From Parvibaculaceae bacterium PLY_AMNH_Bact1 (GTDB lineage Bacteria > Pseudomonadota > Alphaproteobacteria > Parvibaculales > Parvibaculaceae), in contig CP126168.1 in assembly GCA_032881465.1 (NCBI GenBank), positions 2,294,001 to 2,358,000 on the forward strand: a stretch of DNA of 64,000 nucleotides, given 5' to 3'. Under the pieces are notes generated by a model. It did not search any database. It saw only the letters and a list, made by a program, of their open reading frames with translations, and was not told the origin of the DNA. Both the position numbers and the translations under genes were made by a program. Shown here one piece after another: positions 36,018 through 46,371 of this stretch. Every line of letters starts with the position of its first letter. Position 1 is the stretch's first letter.

Positions 36018-37874
36018 TCACTTGCGTTCAATTTGTGTGACATCACGGATAGCACCCTTCGATGCATTCGTAACCATGGCGGCATACGCCCGCAAAGCCG
36101 GGGAAATTTTACGTTCCCGTGGCTCTGCCGGTTTCCAACCATCCGTCCCTTTAGCGTCCATCGCTGCACGTCGTTTCGCAATCTCCTCATCCGACAGAAC
36201 CGCATTGATGGAGCGATTGGGAATATCAATCTCGATCATATCGCCCTCCTCCACCAATCCGATGAGACCACCCTCTGCTGCTTCAGGAGAGACATGACCG
36301 ATAGAGAGGCCGGACGTACCGCCGGAGAAGCGACCATCTGTCACCAGGGCGCACTCTTTCCCAAGCCCCATCGATTTGAGGTAGGACGTGGGATAGAGCA
36401 TTTCCTGCATGCCGGGACCGCCCTTTGGACCTTCATAGCGAATAACAACAACGTCGCCCGCTTTGATATCCTTAGTGGTGATACGCTTCACTGCTTCATC
36501 CTGGCTTTCACAAACGCGCGCAGGGCCGGAAAACTTCCAGATGCTTTCATCAACACCAGCTGTTTTCACAACACAGCCCTCTTCGGCAAGATTGCCAAAA
36601 AGCACGGCCAGGCCGCCATCCTTGGTGAAGGCATTGTCGACGGAGCGGATAACACCACCCACCCGGTCCTTATCAAGCTCTGCGTATCGGCTTTGCTGAC
36701 TAAACGCGACGGTGGTGCGAATACCCGCAGGTGCCGCTTTATAAAGCGTCCCCACCTCATCCGAATTTGTCCGGGCAATGTCCCACTTGTCGAGCGCATC
36801 TCCCATCGTCGGCGCATGCACCGTGGCTGTCCCGCTATTGATCAAGCCGCCTCGCTCCAATTCACCGAGAATGCCCATAATACCACCGGCCCTATGAACA
36901 TCTTCGATGTGAACATTGGCGACCGCAGGTGCAACCTTGGCAAGGCACGGAACCTTCCGGGACATTTTGTCCATGTCAGCAAGTGTGTAATCCACACCCG
37001 CCTCACGCGCGATGGCGAGCAGATGGAGGATCGTATTGGTCGACCCGCCCATGGAAATGTCCAACGCCATGGCATTTTCGAAAGCTTCGAACGTCGCAAT
37101 ACCGCGAGGCGTCGCACGCTCATCCCCCTCCTCATAGTAGCGTCGCGTCAGCTCAACAATCTGCCGAGCTGCGCCCAGGAAGAGTTCTTTCCGGTCTGCA
37201 TGGGTAGCCACAACAGTCCCATTGCCAGGAAGCGCCAGACCAAGCGCCTCCGCCAAACAGTTCATAGAGTTTGCCGTGAACATGCCCGAACATGACCCGC
37301 AAGTCGGGCAGGCATTCTTCTCCAGCTCCTCGACCTCTGCATCGGTGCGGTCCGGGTTCACGGCCTCAACAATCGCATCTACCAGATCGATATGAACTTC
37401 CTCACCATCAACCATCACCCGGCCCGCCTCCATGGGCCCTCCAGTGATGAAGATGGTCGGCACATTGATCCGCATGGTGGCCATCAGCATGCCCGGCGTA
37501 ATCTTGTCACAATTGGAAATACACACCATCGCATCAGCACAGTGCGCGTTGACCATATATTCAACTGAGTCCGCGATCAGGTCCCGCGACGGCAGCGAAT
37601 ACAGCATGCCGTCATGGCCCATCGCGATCCCGTCATCGACAGCAATCGTATTAAACTCTTTGGCAACGCCACCGGCGGCTTCAATTTCTCGCGCCACCAT
37701 CTGGCCGAGATCCTTCAGATGCACGTGTCCCGGCACGAACTGTGTAAAGGAGTTCACCACAGCAATAATCGGCTTACCAAAATCGTCATCAGTCATGCCA
37801 GTGGCGCGCCAAAGGCCGCGTGCACCAGCCATGTTACGACCATGGGTCGATGTGCGGGAGCGGTACGGGATCAT
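36018..37874 (-). CDS. ilvD: Dihydroxy-acid dehydratase
   Basis: The 618-residue Fe-S enzyme dehydrates dihydroxyisovalerate and dihydroxymethylvalerate in valine/isoleucine synthesis. Signatures are [20 protein letters not shown] at the N terminus, [11 protein letters not shown] and [19 protein letters not shown] (cluster cysteines), and [20 protein letters not shown] near the C terminus. Full length. It lies 116 bp after ilvC, with the ilvC terminator between, so it has its own promoter. A small ORF and a terminator follow. Confidence 0.97.
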   Translation of the reverse strand: MIPYRSRTSTHGRNMAGARGLWRATGMTDDDFGKPIIAVVNSFTQFVPGHVHLKDLGQMVAREIEAAGGVAKEFNTIAVDDGIAMGHDGMLYSLPSRDLIADSVEYMVNAHCADAMVCISNCDKITPGMLMATMRINVPTIFITGGPMEAGRVMVDGEEVHIDLVDAIVEAVNPDRTDAEVEELEKNACPTCGSCSGMFTANSMNCLAEALGLALPGNGTVVATHADRKELFLGAARQIVELTRRYYEEGDERATPRGIATFEAFENAMALDISMGGSTNTILHLLAIAREAGVDYTLADMDKMSRKVPCLAKVAPAVANVHIEDVHRAGGIMGILGELERGGLINSGTATVHAPTMGDALDKWDIARTNSDEVGTLYKAAPAGIRTTVAFSQQSRYAELDKDRVGGVIRSVDNAFTKDGGLAVLFGNLAEEGCVVKTAGVDESIWKFSGPARVCESQDEAVKRITTKDIKAGDVVVIRYEGPKGGPGMQEMLYPTSYLKSMGLGKECALVTDGRFSGGTSGLSIGHVSPEAAEGGLIGLVEEGDMIEIDIPNRSINAVLSDEEIAKRRAAMDAKGTDGWKPAEPRERKISPALRAYAAMVTNASKGAIRDVTQIERK

Positions 37875-37928
37875 CTCTGTCTCCTCATAAGGTGGTCTTT
37901 AAAACGAGATAAGTCTCAGTTGATCATA

Positions 37929-37965
37929 AAAAAGGGGCCTTCGTGAACCTCACGAAAGCCCCTTT
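37929..37965 (-). terminator. Terminator of ilvC
   Basis: AAGGGGC (37932-37938) pairs with GCCCCTT (37958-37964), and the inner TTCGTGA/TCACGAA arms extend the stem. On the minus strand it is followed by TTTTTTAT. It lies just past the ilvC stop codon. Confidence 0.9.
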
Positions 37966-37990
37966 AATTTTGTGGCTAAGCGAGGTCGCT

Positions 37991-39082
<1,092 letters not shown>

Positions 39083-39598
39083 TCACATGCCTTCCGCGCC
39101 GCGGGCGATGGCAACAACGCCAGTACGCGACGCATCCACAAGGCCCAGGGGCCGCATGAGATTTATGAAGGCTTCAATCTTGTCTGGCGTGCCCGTCACC
39201 TCAAACACGAAGGAGCTATGGGTCGTATCAATCACCCGTGCGCGGAACGCTTCAGAAAGCCGCAAGGCCTCCACCCGCTTGTCACCGGTTGAGGCTACTT
39301 TAATGAGCGCCATTTCCCGGTTTACAGAGGGGATATCGTCCACAGAGAGGTCGACCACCTTGTGCACCGGCACCAACCGGTCAAGCTGCGCCAGGATCTG
39401 CTCTACAACAGCTGGTGTTGCTTTCGTCACAACCGTGATGCGCGACATATGCTCCGCTGCATCGACCTCAGCCACGGTGAGGCTCTCAATATTGTAGCCA
39501 CGGCCGGAGAAGAGACCGATGACGCGCGCAAGCACGCCCGCCTCATTGTCCACCAGGACGGCAAGCACATGTCTTTCGGATTTACTCAGATCACTCAT
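39083..39598 (-). CDS. ilvH: Acetolactate synthase small (regulatory) subunit
   Basis: The 171-residue subunit has an N-terminal ACT domain (RHVLAVLVDNEAGVLARVIG, then SGRGYNIESLTVAEVD) and the conserved C-terminal domain with FEVTGTPDKIEAFI. It binds valine and gives feedback control of IlvI. ATG 39598 is chosen over TTG 39613. It lies between ilvI (147-bp gap) and ilvC on the minus strand. Confidence 0.96.
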   Translation of the reverse strand: MSDLSKSERHVLAVLVDNEAGVLARVIGLFSGRGYNIESLTVAEVDAAEHMSRITVVTKATPAVVEQILAQLDRLVPVHKVVDLSVDDIPSVNREMALIKVASTGDKRVEALRLSEAFRARVIDTTHSSFVFEVTGTPDKIEAFINLMRPLGLVDASRTGVVAIARGAEGM

Positions 39599-39745
39599 TG
39601 CGTCTCGTGCCAAATCTTGAAGTCACCCGGAGGGCAGTAATTGAAAGGGAAAGCGGACCAAAAGCCCGGCCCCCATGGGCTTTGTTAAGTGAGGGGCTTA
39701 TAGCGGATCAGGGGCTAAAGGCGAACCTTTATCACCCCACCCTCT

Positions 39746-41506
39746 TTAGACAAGCATTTTGCCCTCTTCCGTGACCGTTGGCGCATTGGGATCTTCGCCG
39801 AGGATCATCTCATTGTGGGGCGCACCCGATGGGATCATCGGATAGCAGTTCTCCGCCGGGTCGACGAGACAGTCGAAAATGACCGGCCCAGGCGCATCCA
39901 GCATCTCCATGATCTTCGCATCCAGCTCCTCGGGCTTGCTGGCCCGAATACCAGTCCCGCCATAGGCTTCTGCAAGCTTCACAAAGTCCGGCAACGCTTC
40001 AGAATATGAATGGCTGTAGCGTCCACCATGAAGCAGCTCCTGCCACTGGCGCACCATGCCCATATATTCATTGTTCAAGATGAAGATTTTGATCGGCAGC
40101 ATAAACTGGATCGCTGTCGACATTTCTTGCATGCACATCTGGATGGAGGCTTCACCGGCAATATCAATCACAAGCGCATCAGGATGTGCGATCTGCGCAC
40201 CCACGGCAGCTGGCAGGCCATAGCCCATCGTGCCAAGTCCGCCCGATGTCAGCCACCGGTTCGGCTCCTCAAAATGATAGTGCTGGGCCGCCCACATCTG
40301 GTGCTGGCCGACTTCCGTTGTAATGAAAGTCTTGCGATCCTTGGTCAGCTCATAGAGACGCTGAATGGCCTGCTGTGGCTTGATCGGTCCGGTCTCATCC
40401 TGCTTGAAGGCAAGCGACTTCCTGCCCCGCCAGGTGTCGATCTGACGCCACCAGTCGGCGAGTGCTTCCTTATCGGGCTGCGCAACTTTGGACTTCCAGA
40501 TCCGGATCATGTCTTCCAGAACATGCGCACAATCACCAATAATCGGAATGTCGACATGAACATTCTTGTTGATGGACGACGGATCAATGTCGATGTGGAT
40601 TTTCTTCGAGTTCGGCGAGAACGCGTCCAAACGGCCGGTAACCCGGTCGTCAAAACGCGCGCCAACGCAAATCATGACGTCACAATCATGCATTGCATGG
40701 TTCGCTTCGTAGGTACCGTGCATACCGAGCATGCCGAGCCATTGCTCATCATGTGCCGGATAGGCACCAAGCCCCATCAAAGTAGAGGTCACTGGATAGC
40801 CGGTCATCTCAGCCAGCTGCCGCAAAAGCAGGCTCGCATTCGGGCCCGAATTGATAACGCCACCGCCTGTGTAGAAGATCGGCTTTTTAGCACCGGCCAT
40901 TAGCTCAACAGCGCGCGTGATAGCAGACGCATCTCCTTTGATCTGCGGGCGATAGGTCTTGTGAACAACATTCGCCGGGCCCTCATAAGTGCCGCTCGCG
41001 AACTGAACATCCTTTGGGATATCAACAACAACCGGACCAGGCCGCCCGTTGGTCGCAACATAGAAAGACTCGTGCATAACCCGCGTCAGCTCATCAACAG
41101 AGTTGACCAGCCAATTATGCTTTGTACAGGGACGCGTAATGCCAACCGTGTCGCATTCCTGAAAAGCGTCAGAGCCAATGAGGTGGGTCGGCACTTGGCC
41201 GGTCAGACAAATAAGCGGGATGGAATCCATCAACGCGTCGGTGAGACCGGTCACGGCGTTCGTTGCGCCAGGACCTGACGTCACCAGAACAACGCCCGGC
41301 TTACCGGTGGACCGCGCATAGCCTTCTGCCGCATGAACAGCACCTTGTTCATGGCGCACCAGAATGTGGCGAATGCCTTCCTGCTTGAAGATTTCGTCAT
41401 AAATGGGAAGGACAGCACCCCCAGGATACCCGAAAATGGTATCGACACCGTGATCCAACAATGCGCGGATGACGATTTGAGCACCTGTCATCTCCTGGCC
41501 GGACAT
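39746..41506 (-). CDS. ilvI: Acetolactate synthase large (catalytic) subunit
   Basis: The 586-residue ThDP enzyme starts at ATG 41506 with GGAAGGAAG upstream. The N terminus has FGYPGGAVLPIYDEIF and the ThDP glutamate in LVRHEQGAVHAAEGYA. FAD/ThDP domain blocks such as VTSGPGATNAVTGL are present. In the metal-binding ThDP motif the sequence is DIAGEASIQM, with Glu where Asp (GDxS) is usual. NN of the same motif is present (FILNNEYMGMVRQW). It makes acetolactate from pyruvate. ilvH and ilvC follow on the same strand. Confidence 0.96.
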   Translation of the reverse strand: MSGQEMTGAQIVIRALLDHGVDTIFGYPGGAVLPIYDEIFKQEGIRHILVRHEQGAVHAAEGYARSTGKPGVVLVTSGPGATNAVTGLTDALMDSIPLICLTGQVPTHLIGSDAFQECDTVGITRPCTKHNWLVNSVDELTRVMHESFYVATNGRPGPVVVDIPKDVQFASGTYEGPANVVHKTYRPQIKGDASAITRAVELMAGAKKPIFYTGGGVINSGPNASLLLRQLAEMTGYPVTSTLMGLGAYPAHDEQWLGMLGMHGTYEANHAMHDCDVMICVGARFDDRVTGRLDAFSPNSKKIHIDIDPSSINKNVHVDIPIIGDCAHVLEDMIRIWKSKVAQPDKEALADWWRQIDTWRGRKSLAFKQDETGPIKPQQAIQRLYELTKDRKTFITTEVGQHQMWAAQHYHFEEPNRWLTSGGLGTMGYGLPAAVGAQIAHPDALVIDIAGEASIQMCMQEMSTAIQFMLPIKIFILNNEYMGMVRQWQELLHGGRYSHSYSEALPDFVKLAEAYGGTGIRASKPEELDAKIMEMLDAPGPVIFDCLVDPAENCYPMIPSGAPHNEMILGEDPNAPTVTEEGKMLV

Positions 41507-41676
41507 GAGGCTTCCTTCCTTCATTCTGAGGGGATCGCACCTCGAGCCCCCGTGAAACAGACAAACCGCGGCCTAAATTGCACGAAACCGGTGAAAACAA
41601 GAGATTTTCAGGGTTTTTGGCGCAAAGCCGCGGAAAACGAGGGCAATCTATCCACTCGCTGCCTGAGGGTCAAGGA

Positions 41677-42621
41677 TTATTCGTCAATAAATGAAAAGAT
41701 TTTGTCGATTTGGCTTTCCAAATCTTGCGCAGAAACCCTATTCCACGAAATCATCTGCTGCCGAAACCAGGTTGACTGGCGTTTGGCATATTGACGGCTC
41801 TTAATCGCCGCCGCCTCTATCGCCTCATCCAACAACATGTTTCCAGCAAGATAGGCCCCAAGCTCTGGCACACCCAGCGCCTTCATAGCCGGCAATGACG
41901 GGGCTAAACCCAGTTTGAGCAAGGCTTCCACCTCATCAACAGCCCCAAGCTCGACCATCAGCCGAAACCGCCTGTGAATTCGATCGATCAGCCAGTCGCG
42001 ATCAGGTTCCAACACAAACTTAGCAACAGGCCCTAAATCCGGGGCTTCCACCGGCTCCGCCTGCCAGGCGGTGAGAGGTCGGCCCGTGGCCCGGAAGACC
42101 TCAAGCCCGCGCGCAATGCGCTGAGGGTCGTTTTCGTGAACCTGAGCTGCCCAATCAGGGTCCACCTCCTGAAGGCGCCCGTGAGCAGCCACCGGTCCAA
42201 TCTCATCAACCTCTGCCCGGGTTGCTGTGCGCACATCATCGGGGATGTCAGGGATCTCCACAAACCCTTCTGTAAGCGCGCGGAAGTAAAGCCCAGTTCC
42301 CCCCAAAACGATGGGGACCTTGCCCTGTGCTTGCACCTGCCTTGTCACGGTGATCACGTCGGTGAGCCACTGCCCGGTTGAATAAACCCTATCAGCCGAC
42401 ACATGCCCATAGAGGTGATGAGGCGCCTGCCCCTCTTCTTCTGCCGACGGACGGGCCGTCACAATCCGCAGGTCACCATAGACCTGCATGGAATCGGCAT
42501 TGATGATCTCACCATCCAGGCGATCAGCCAGAGCGAGCCCCAGAGCAGACTTGCCGCTGGCCGTTGGCCCTGCGATAAGGACCGCCAATGGGTCATTCCC
42601 GTCTCTGCTGGTATGGCTCAC
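41677..42621 (-). CDS. miaA: tRNA dimethylallyltransferase
   Basis: The 314-residue enzyme adds the isopentenyl group to A37 of tRNAs reading UNN codons. The P-loop is IAGPTASGKSALGLAL (about residues 16-31). NADSMQVYGDLRIVTARPSA and APHHLYGHV are conserved, as is LGGTGLYFRALTEG. The start is GTG 42621 with AGGAG six bases upstream; the nearby ATG 42625 is out of frame. It diverges from serB with about 40 bp between start codons. Confidence 0.95.
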   Translation of the reverse strand: MSHTSRDGNDPLAVLIAGPTASGKSALGLALADRLDGEIINADSMQVYGDLRIVTARPSAEEEGQAPHHLYGHVSADRVYSTGQWLTDVITVTRQVQAQGKVPIVLGGTGLYFRALTEGFVEIPDIPDDVRTATRAEVDEIGPVAAHGRLQEVDPDWAAQVHENDPQRIARGLEVFRATGRPLTAWQAEPVEAPDLGPVAKFVLEPDRDWLIDRIHRRFRLMVELGAVDEVEALLKLGLAPSLPAMKALGVPELGAYLAGNMLLDEAIEAAAIKSRQYAKRQSTWFRQQMISWNRVSAQDLESQIDKIFSFIDE

Positions 42622-42659
42622 TCATGGCTCCTGAAAATGAAAGCACCGTTGCGCGCATC

Positions 42660-43547
42660 ATGTCCCACGTTCTTACTCTTATAGGCAATACCAGCACAGA
42701 GCTCACGCAAGATCATGTGGATGCCGTTACGCGCGTACTACAAACCGCTGGCTCGCCTGAATGGCTGATGCCCGGACATGCCTGTGACTTGCCCTTGAGC
42801 GCCGAAGAACCACCTGCTGTTGAAGCAGCCCGTAGCGCCTTGAATGGCGCGACCATCGATATTGTCAGCCAGCCCCTAGCTCATCGCCGGAAGAAACTTC
42901 TGGTTGCTGACATGGACAGCACCATCATTGAGCAGGAATGTATCGACGAATTAGCCGACGCTCTGGGCATCAGAGACGCCATCTCCGAGATCACGGAGCG
43001 TGCCATGCGCGGCGAACTGGACTTCGAACCTGCACTTCGCGAGCGTGTAGGCCTCTTGAAAGGTCTCGCAGAAAGCGAGCTGCAGCGAGTCTACGAGACA
43101 CAGATCACGGAGACACCAGGCGGACGGATGCTCTGCGCCACCATGGCGGCCCATGGGGGCACCTGCGCCCTTGTCTCTGGTGGTTTCACTTTCTTCACCG
43201 AAAGGGTCGCCAAGTCCGTTGGTTTTACGTCCAATCAGGCAAATACGCTGCTTGTGGAAAATGGCGCGCTGACAGGGGAAGTGTCAGACCCAATTCTGGG
43301 CCGCGAAGCGAAAGTCTCCGCGCTCAAAAGCCTTACAGCGGACCTCAAGATAGATCAGCTCGAAACCATGGCGGTAGGCGATGGCGCCAATGACCTGGGC
43401 ATGATCGGGGAAGCAGGTCTGGGGGTGGCTTTCCGCGCAAAGCCCATAGTCGCCGCCGCAGCCCCCGCAGAGATCAACCATGGAGATCTTTCGGCCCTGC
43501 TTTACATTCAGGGATATCGGTCAGACGAGATCGTAAACCCCGCCTGA
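42660..43547 (+). CDS. serB: Phosphoserine phosphatase
   Basis: The HAD-family enzyme makes serine from phosphoserine. The motif I aspartates are in LVADMDSTIIEQECIDELAD, motif II in CALVSGGFTFFTERVA, and motif III/IV in MAVGDGANDLGMIGEAGLGV. ATG 42660 gives 295 residues, the usual alphaproteobacterial length. An in-frame ATG 42624 would add 12 residues, and neither has a clear ribosome site. The N-terminal ACT-like part is present. It converges on degP with 19 bp between stops. Confidence 0.94.
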   Translation: MSHVLTLIGNTSTELTQDHVDAVTRVLQTAGSPEWLMPGHACDLPLSAEEPPAVEAARSALNGATIDIVSQPLAHRRKKLLVADMDSTIIEQECIDELADALGIRDAISEITERAMRGELDFEPALRERVGLLKGLAESELQRVYETQITETPGGRMLCATMAAHGGTCALVSGGFTFFTERVAKSVGFTSNQANTLLVENGALTGEVSDPILGREAKVSALKSLTADLKIDQLETMAVGDGANDLGMIGEAGLGVAFRAKPIVAAAAPAEINHGDLSALLYIQGYRSDEIVNPA

Positions 43548-43566
43548 CCTAAGATTGGTCTGAAAT

Positions 43567-45069
43567 CTATTCGTCTTCTTTGATGCGTACTGCGACAAAC
43601 CGCAGATCACCATTGCTGGCGAGCAGCAGAAGAACCGACTTCCGGCCAGACGCCTTCTCTTCTTCCACGTAAGTTTTCACATCAGATGGGCTGCTTACAT
43701 CATTCTGAGCAACTTCAACGATCACATCACCACGGCGAATGCCCTTCTCCGCAGCTGCACTGACCGGATCAACAAAGGTGACAACAACACCTTCCACATC
43801 CTCTGGCACACTGTATTGGCTGCGGGTCGTTGAGTTGAGGCTCGAAAGACCGAGTCCAAGAACCTCTGCGGTCCCTTTTTCGTCTTCCTTGTCACTGCTT
43901 CCGCCACTGGCATCCGCTGTTTCAGTTTCATCCAAGCGATCAATCTTGACGTTGAGTGTCTTCTCTTTGCCGTCGCGGATCACCACCACATCAACGGTTC
44001 GGCCAATCGACGTTTCAGCGACGAGCTTTGGCAAGTCCCGCATCTCAGGAACCGGCTTACCGTCAAATGCGACAATCACATCACCTGGTTCAACACCGCC
44101 ATCCTGGGCGGGACCATCTGGGTTCACGCCTGCGACAAGGGCCCCTTTGGGCTCATCTAAGCCGAGACCTTCCGCAATTTCTTCATTCACAGATTGAATA
44201 CGGACACCAAGCCATCCACGGCGGGTTTCACCATACTCACGGAGCTGTTCGATGACCGACACTGCTGTGTCAGATGGAACGGAAAAACCAATCCCAATCG
44301 ATCCGCCAGACGGCGAGATGATGGCCGTGTTTACACCAACAACTTCACCTTCCATATTGAAAAGCGGACCACCGGAGTTCCCTCGGTTGATCGACGCATC
44401 GGTCTGAATGAAATCATCATAGGGCCCCGCATTAATGTCGCGGTTGATAGCGGAGATGATGCCCGCAGTCACCGTGCCGCCAAGGCCAAACGGGTTACCA
44501 ATCGCCATCACCCAATCGCCGACGCGCGCATCGCTTGATTTGCCGAACGACACGTAAGGCAAATCATCTTTGGGCTCTACTTTGAGCACTGCAATATCTG
44601 TCTTTGGGTCGCGGCCAATCAGTTCAGCATCAAGTGACTCGCCATCTGCGAAAATCACTTTGATCTCATCAGCCTCGGCAATCACGTGGTTGTTGGTAAT
44701 CACATAGCCCGTTGGATCAACGACAAAGCCGGAACCGAGCGACTGAACGCGACGCGGGGCGCCCTGCCGTCCTTGCCGCTCCAGGAAGTCCTCAAAAAAA
44801 TCTTCAAACGGAGAGCCTTCCGGCAGGCCTGGCACCTGTTGACGGGTATTGCGACCACTCACCGTCTGCGACGTAGAGATATTCACAACTGCAGGAGAAA
44901 GACGCTCGGCAAGGTCAGCGAAGCTGTCAGGTGCGCCACGCGCAAAGCTTGGACCTGTACCGAGAGGCTGGAGAGAAAAAGCCAAGACAAGAGCAAAAAC
45001 TGCGCCCAACCAGGCTTTTCGAGTGGTTTTTCCCTGACCCATCATCGTGTTTTCGGCCCTCACCAGCAT
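43567..45069 (-). CDS. degP: DegP/HtrA-type (Do family) periplasmic serine protease
   Basis: The protein is about 500 residues, taking ATG 45069 (AGGAG ten bases upstream) as start; starts at 45045/45042 are possible. A signal sequence (LGAVFALVLAFSLQPLG) is followed by the trypsin-like domain with catalytic His in ITNNHVIAEADE, Asp in DPKTDIAVLKVE and Ser in NRGNSGGPLFN, then two PDZ domains. It degrades misfolded envelope proteins. The order hflK-hflC-DUF2065-degP is the standard alphaproteobacterial arrangement, linking membrane and periplasmic quality control. Confidence 0.94.
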   Translation of the reverse strand: MLVRAENTMMGQGKTTRKAWLGAVFALVLAFSLQPLGTGPSFARGAPDSFADLAERLSPAVVNISTSQTVSGRNTRQQVPGLPEGSPFEDFFEDFLERQGRQGAPRRVQSLGSGFVVDPTGYVITNNHVIAEADEIKVIFADGESLDAELIGRDPKTDIAVLKVEPKDDLPYVSFGKSSDARVGDWVMAIGNPFGLGGTVTAGIISAINRDINAGPYDDFIQTDASINRGNSGGPLFNMEGEVVGVNTAIISPSGGSIGIGFSVPSDTAVSVIEQLREYGETRRGWLGVRIQSVNEEIAEGLGLDEPKGALVAGVNPDGPAQDGGVEPGDVIVAFDGKPVPEMRDLPKLVAETSIGRTVDVVVIRDGKEKTLNVKIDRLDETETADASGGSSDKEDEKGTAEVLGLGLSSLNSTTRSQYSVPEDVEGVVVTFVDPVSAAAEKGIRRGDVIVEVAQNDVSSPSDVKTYVEEEKASGRKSVLLLLASNGDLRFVAVRIKEDE

Positions 45070-45191
45070 ATTACTTAAACTCCTGATCCACCCGAGCGCG
45101 ACACCGGCCCATGGCGCAATATTCATAATCTGCCTGAACATGGGCCAAAGCCGGTTCAATCAGAGTTAATAAAGTCAATTTTCCCAGAATA

Positions 45192-45208
45192 GAGCCCATT
45201 TTGGGCTC
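45192..45208. other. Short hairpin between DUF2065 gene and degP
   Basis: GAGCCCA-TTT-TGGGCTC is a perfect 7-bp stem with a 3-nt loop, 66 bp past the DUF2065 stop and 123 bp before degP. Without a clear T-run it is at most a weak terminator or processing site. Confidence 0.4.
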
Positions 45209-45274
45209 GGGGATAAGTGAGACCGCATTTTGACAGAGATTGTGGACGAATTGAGGCGTGATTGGCGCCAAACT

Positions 45275-45460
45275 TCATCCGCGCACCAACCACACGATCA
45301 CAACCCCGAGAGCCAGCGCGCCAAGACCGAAACGGCGGAGCGTCTCGTCAGGCGTGGATTGCGCCATGGCCATCATCTGTTTGAGCCCACCCGGGAAGGC
45401 CGCATAGACAAGCCCTTCTAGAACCAAAACCAGCCCAATGGCTGTGATCAGGTCAGACAT
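45275..45460 (-). CDS. DUF2065 small membrane protein
   Basis: This 61-residue protein has two membrane segments (ITAIGLVLVLEGLVYAAFPG and RRFGLGALALGVVIVWLV). It matches DUF2065, a small family nearly always found between hflC and degP in alphaproteobacteria. The function is unknown; by position it may modulate the HflKC/FtsH complex. It starts 32 bp after hflC. Confidence 0.9.
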   Translation of the reverse strand: MSDLITAIGLVLVLEGLVYAAFPGGLKQMMAMAQSTPDETLRRFGLGALALGVVIVWLVRG

Positions 45461-45492
45461 AGTTTCTCGTGCCTGGAAACTGAGGGGGGCGC

Positions 45493-46371
45493 TTAGCGCC
45501 CGCCTCGACCACTTGGATCACCGAAATAGCGGAAGAAATCACTATCTGGAGACAGAACCATTGTCGTCGTGTCACTTTGCAAGCCTTCTTCATAGGCAAG
45601 CATAGAGCGATAGAAGGAGAAGAACTCCGGATCTTTGCCATAGGCGTCAGCAAAAATCTCATTTCGTTTCGCATCACCCTCACCGCGGATCGTGTCAGAT
45701 TCCCGCTGAGCCTCCGCAACCAACACGGTCACATCACGGTCAGCACGAGACCTGATACGCTGAGCTGTTTCTGCCCCTTGCGCACGAAGCTCTTGCGCTT
45801 CCCGCTCACGTTCGGTCTGCATGCGCCGGTAAACCGCCTGACTGTTCGCCTCTGGCAGGTCTGCAGCACGGATCCGCACGTCCACCACTTCGATGCCCAG
45901 ATTGGCGCTCGCCGTGTTGAACTCGGTTTTAATGCGAACCATCATGCCGCTACGGTCGTCGCGAACAAGCGTTTCAAGACTTTCTTCACCCAAGACATTT
46001 CTGAGGGAAGACACAAAGATCGGATTAAGCCGACGCTCAGCCAGCGCAACATCGCGCACCGACTGGAAGAATTTCAGCGGATCAACGATTTTGTAGCGGG
46101 CGAACGCATCCACGACGAGACGCTTCTGGTCACCAGCGATGATCTCTTCTTCAGGAGAATCGAGGTTCAAAATGCGTTTGTCGAAATAAACAACGTTCTG
46201 AATGAAGGGAATTTTCCAGTTGAGGCCTGGCTCAGTTATGGCAACCCGAGGATCACCAAATTGAAGAACCAACGCCTGCTCTGTCATCCGAACTGTAAAG
46301 AAGGTCGAATATGCAATGACCACCCCTACGAGGAGGAGGATTGCCCCCCCTAGTCCAACTGCCCGGTTCAT
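45493..46371 (-). CDS. hflC: HflC, SPFH/prohibitin-family regulator of FtsH
   Basis: The 292-residue protein has an N-terminal membrane helix (GGAILLLVGVVIAYSTFF), an SPFH domain (LVLQFGDPRVAITEPGLNWK, VDAFARYKIVDPLKFF) and a coiled-coil C-terminal half rich in RERE repeats (ERERE AQELRAQGAE). With HflK it forms a large periplasmic cage around the FtsH protease. ATG 46371 overlaps the hflK stop by one base (TAATG). Confidence 0.96.
   Translation of the reverse strand: MNRAVGLGGAILLLVGVVIAYSTFFTVRMTEQALVLQFGDPRVAITEPGLNWKIPFIQNVVYFDKRILNLDSPEEEIIAGDQKRLVVDAFARYKIVDPLKFFQSVRDVALAERRLNPIFVSSLRNVLGEESLETLVRDDRSGMMVRIKTEFNTASANLGIEVVDVRIRAADLPEANSQAVYRRMQTEREREAQELRAQGAETAQRIRSRADRDVTVLVAEAQRESDTIRGEGDAKRNEIFADAYGKDPEFFSFYRSMLAYEEGLQSDTTTMVLSPDSDFFRYFGDPSGRGGR

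Noticed and set aside
36002-37135. Further minus-strand frames inside ilvD
   Set aside because: They are alternate frames of ilvD without ribosome sites or family features.
35931-37295. 454-codon plus-strand ORF
   Set aside because: It is antisense to ilvD, whose protein is fully recognisable; the long open frame is a codon-bias shadow.
40010-40903. 297-codon plus-strand ORF
   Set aside because: It is antisense to ilvI and lacks any recognisable domain.
41507-41676. Possible attenuator with Ile/Leu/Val leader peptide before ilvI
   Set aside because: No short frame rich in Ile, Leu or Val codons with a ribosome site and no terminator/antiterminator pair could be found.
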